Positions 60,553-62,123 of a DNA stretch of 62,123 bases are shown piece after piece. Made by a program: the position numbers and the translations under genes. The notes beneath the pieces were generated by a model that searched no databases, was not told where the DNA came from, and worked only from the letters and a program-made list of their open reading frames with translations. The stretch's first letter is position 1; the number at the start of each line of letters is the position of its first letter. The stretch covers positions 1-62,123 of the forward strand of contig JADHWO010000006.1 in assembly GCA_016783445.1 (NCBI GenBank), read 5' to 3'. Origin of the DNA: Candidatus Aminicenantota bacterium. GTDB taxonomy: Bacteria; Acidobacteriota; Aminicenantia; Aminicenantales; Aminicenantaceae.

Positions 60553-62123
60553 CTAAGCCTCTAATTCTTCTAATATTGACTTTAAATAATCAACCTTTGG
60601 GGTTATCATTGCTTCAAAATCTCTTTTAATCTTTCCTGCGTATTCATCAAAAAAGGTAAAATTATCCTGATTGCTCCAGTTTTCCATGCTCAATTTTTCA
60701 AGAATTTCTTTGAGAAAACTCTCATTAACAATCTCATTTGTAATTTTGGGGAGGGAACAGGATTCTTTTTCTAACAGCCTTTCCCCTATTAGGAGAGCAC
60801 TCCGCACAGCTTCTTGATGTCGAATAATCTCCTGCTTAACAAAAAATTGGTCTTTTGGAGCTTCTGTCTGAGAAAGTTTTATAAAAAGCTTTTTTGCCTC
60901 TTCCAAGTGATTATCTAAAGACTGGATGATGCATTCACTATCCAGGATTGTTTTTTCATCTTTTTCATAATAGTAGATCTCAGCGCCTTCTTCTGGAGGT
61001 TCGGTCTTTTTGAATACTACAAGAGCTTCAGCCACATCAGAGGCCCGCCTTCCTTGAAAGTCGCCTTCTTCTCCTTCTGGAGTGGATGGCACCGTCTCTT
61101 CTTCGGGTTGAAGCTCAGCTTCCGGAACCTCTTCCTTAACTTCTTCAGGCTGAAACGCTGGTTCCTCAGGCTCCTCTTTTATTTCTTCGGCTAGAGGCAC
61201 AACTTCAGGAGCTTCCTCCTTCGCTTCTTCAGGCTGAGGTTCAGCTTCCTCAGGAGCTTCTTCTTTCTCTCCCTCCTCCTCTGCTGCAGCCATCACCTTC
61301 TCCTGCCAGTGCTTCTTCCACCTTCCTGAAAGCAGAGTTTCCATCGCTTCGCTTCCTTCAACACTCGGTTCCTCCTCTTCTGCAGGAAGGGAGTTCTCCT
61401 CAAGAGCCTCTTCAATTTCCTTCTCAGTCGGCGAAGGCTCTACTCCTTCTCCCACCTGGATATCCGGCTCTTTTTCTTCCTCAGAAGTAGTATATTCCAC
61501 CGTTTCCTTTGCCTCAATGTCCGGTGCTTTCTCTTCTTCAGGTTCTGGCTCCTCTTCTACTATCTCTTCCTTATCCATATAAGAAGGATAGACCTCTACT
61601 GTTCCCTCTGCCTCAAAACCTGGTTCTTTTTCCTCTTCAGGCAGAGGCTTCTCTTCTACGGTCTCTTCTACTGCCTCTTTCACTTCTTGTGCTTCAACGG
61701 TAATCTCTTCCTCTTTGGGTGCTTCTTCTATTGGCTCTTCGATTTTCTCTTCCGCCTCTTCTTCTTTAACTTCAGGTTCGGCTTGTTCCTCCAACATTTC
61801 TTTAATTCTTTTCACTTTTGCCAGTTCTTGTTCAAAATCTACTCTTACGTCTTCTTCCTTTTCTCCTTCAGGGACTTCAGCCTTAACCTCAGGCTCTTCT
61901 TTAATCTCAGGTTCTTCTTCAACCTCCGGCTCCGCTTCAACCTCCTCCTTCTCTTCCTCTACAACTTTCTCTTCAGCCTCTAAGCCGACTTCTCCAAGCT
62001 TCTGGATCGATTCATTCGCTTTATTGAGCTCTTCGAGGACCTTTCCTGTTAATGTCTCTATTTCTGTCTGAAGCTGAACAGCCTTCTCGAGATGTTCTTT
62101 TAGCTCTTTTTTTATGTTATTTT
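60553..62123 (-). CDS. Glutamate-rich repetitive protein (partial, 5' end outside the window)
   Basis: The minus-strand frame stays open to the edge of the window, at least 523 codons; a GTG at 61815 in the frame is not a convincing start. The outermost part is a helix (KELKEHLEKAVQLQTEIETL). A long region of E/P/V-rich imperfect repeats (EEVEAEPEVEEEPEI, then about 250 residues of EEEKEPDIEAKETV type) is low-complexity and probably disordered. The C-terminal 150 residues are ordered and mostly helical (IIQSLDNHLEEAKKLFIKLS to VDYLKSILEELEA). Not recognised; a scaffold or cytoskeletal/filament-associated role is only a guess. Confidence 0.7.
   Translation of the reverse strand, partial: NNIKKELKEHLEKAVQLQTEIETLTGKVLEELNKANESIQKLGEVGLEAEEKVVEEEKEEVEAEPEVEEEPEIKEEPEVKAEVPEGEKEEDVRVDFEQELAKVKRIKEMLEEQAEPEVKEEEAEEKIEEPIEEAPKEEEITVEAQEVKEAVEETVEEKPLPEEEKEPGFEAEGTVEVYPSYMDKEEIVEEEPEPEEEKAPDIEAKETVEYTTSEEEKEPDIQVGEGVEPSPTEKEIEEALEENSLPAEEEEPSVEGSEAMETLLSGRWKKHWQEKVMAAAEEEGEKEEAPEEAEPQPEEAKEEAPEVVPLAEEIKEEPEEPAFQPEEVKEEVPEAELQPEEETVPSTPEGEEGDFQGRRASDVAEALVVFKKTEPPEEGAEIYYYEKDEKTILDSECIIQSLDNHLEEAKKLFIKLSQTEAPKDQFFVKQEIIRHQEAVRSALLIGERLLEKESCSLPKITNEIVNESFLKEILEKLSMENWSNQDNFTFFDEYAGKIKRDFEAMITPKVDYLKSILEELEA

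Noticed and set aside
61509-62071. Serine/leucine-rich plus-strand frames at the right edge
   Set aside because: They are the antisense of the Glu-rich gene (GAA/GAG read as TTC/CTC), so low-complexity shadows.

Overview
The window looks like a chromosomal segment of an uncultured bacterium, most likely Candidatus Aminicenantes or a related Acidobacteriota lineage. This is inferred from gene content, not from a marker gene. Typical signs are two DUF5916 outer-membrane proteins with CBM9-like N-termini, a zinc-ribbon/kinase/TolB-like/TPR protein, a large VPS10/BNR exoprotein, several secreted metallopeptidases, a PadR regulator with an orphan MacB-like permease, and a dodecin. Most of the window is AT-rich. 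GC-richer islands lie at about 30.36-32.78 kb and 48.76-53.29 kb.

Layout. 0-9.4 kb: serS; cobO; a small zinc metallopeptidase; a DapA-family aldolase; an exported Fe-S aldo/keto reductase; an SRP RNA gene (minus strand); a secreted M14 carboxypeptidase; a POT peptide transporter. 9.5-16 kb: a double-ACT protein, a GlcD-type FAD oxidase, a VPS10/BNR exoprotein and a CPA2 antiporter. 16-26 kb, minus strand: an apparent operon DUF5916 protein > transketolase > small exported OB-fold protein > antiporter, preceded by a second DUF5916 protein and a DUF5107/TPR protein. 26-30 kb: a DUF4097 exoprotein, an exported kinase-fold protein, a dodecin, and a winged-helix/nucleotidyltransferase pair behind a perfect 38-bp palindrome. 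30.3-32.8 kb: a GH95-like glycosidase. 33.4-36 kb: a Ser/Thr kinase.

36.1-56.9 kb: a mosaic to the right of an intact tRNA-Arg(CCG). Three further partial copies of that tRNA (its 5' half, same orientation) lie at 44.08, 47.05 and 56.87 kb. They divide the region into three blocks. Block 1 holds an S33 peptidase, a PLP enzyme, a lipoprotein-like protein and a HAMP/pseudopilin/HD-GYP operon. Block 2 holds an outer-membrane protein and an M1-like peptidase. Block 3 holds a Fic protein, GH127, an M6-like protease, PadR and a permease. Remnants of an integrase and a transposase lie inside. I read this as serial insertion at the anticodon loop of one tRNA gene, each insertion leaving the old 5' half behind.

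57.2-62.1 kb returns to housekeeping genes: hutU, gltX and a Glu-rich gene running off the right edge. Taken together the genes suggest a heterotrophic protein- and glycan-scavenging lifestyle: secreted peptidases (M14, S33, M1-like, M6-like), a peptide importer, histidine breakdown (HutU) and two glycosidases for fucosyl or arabinosyl glycans.
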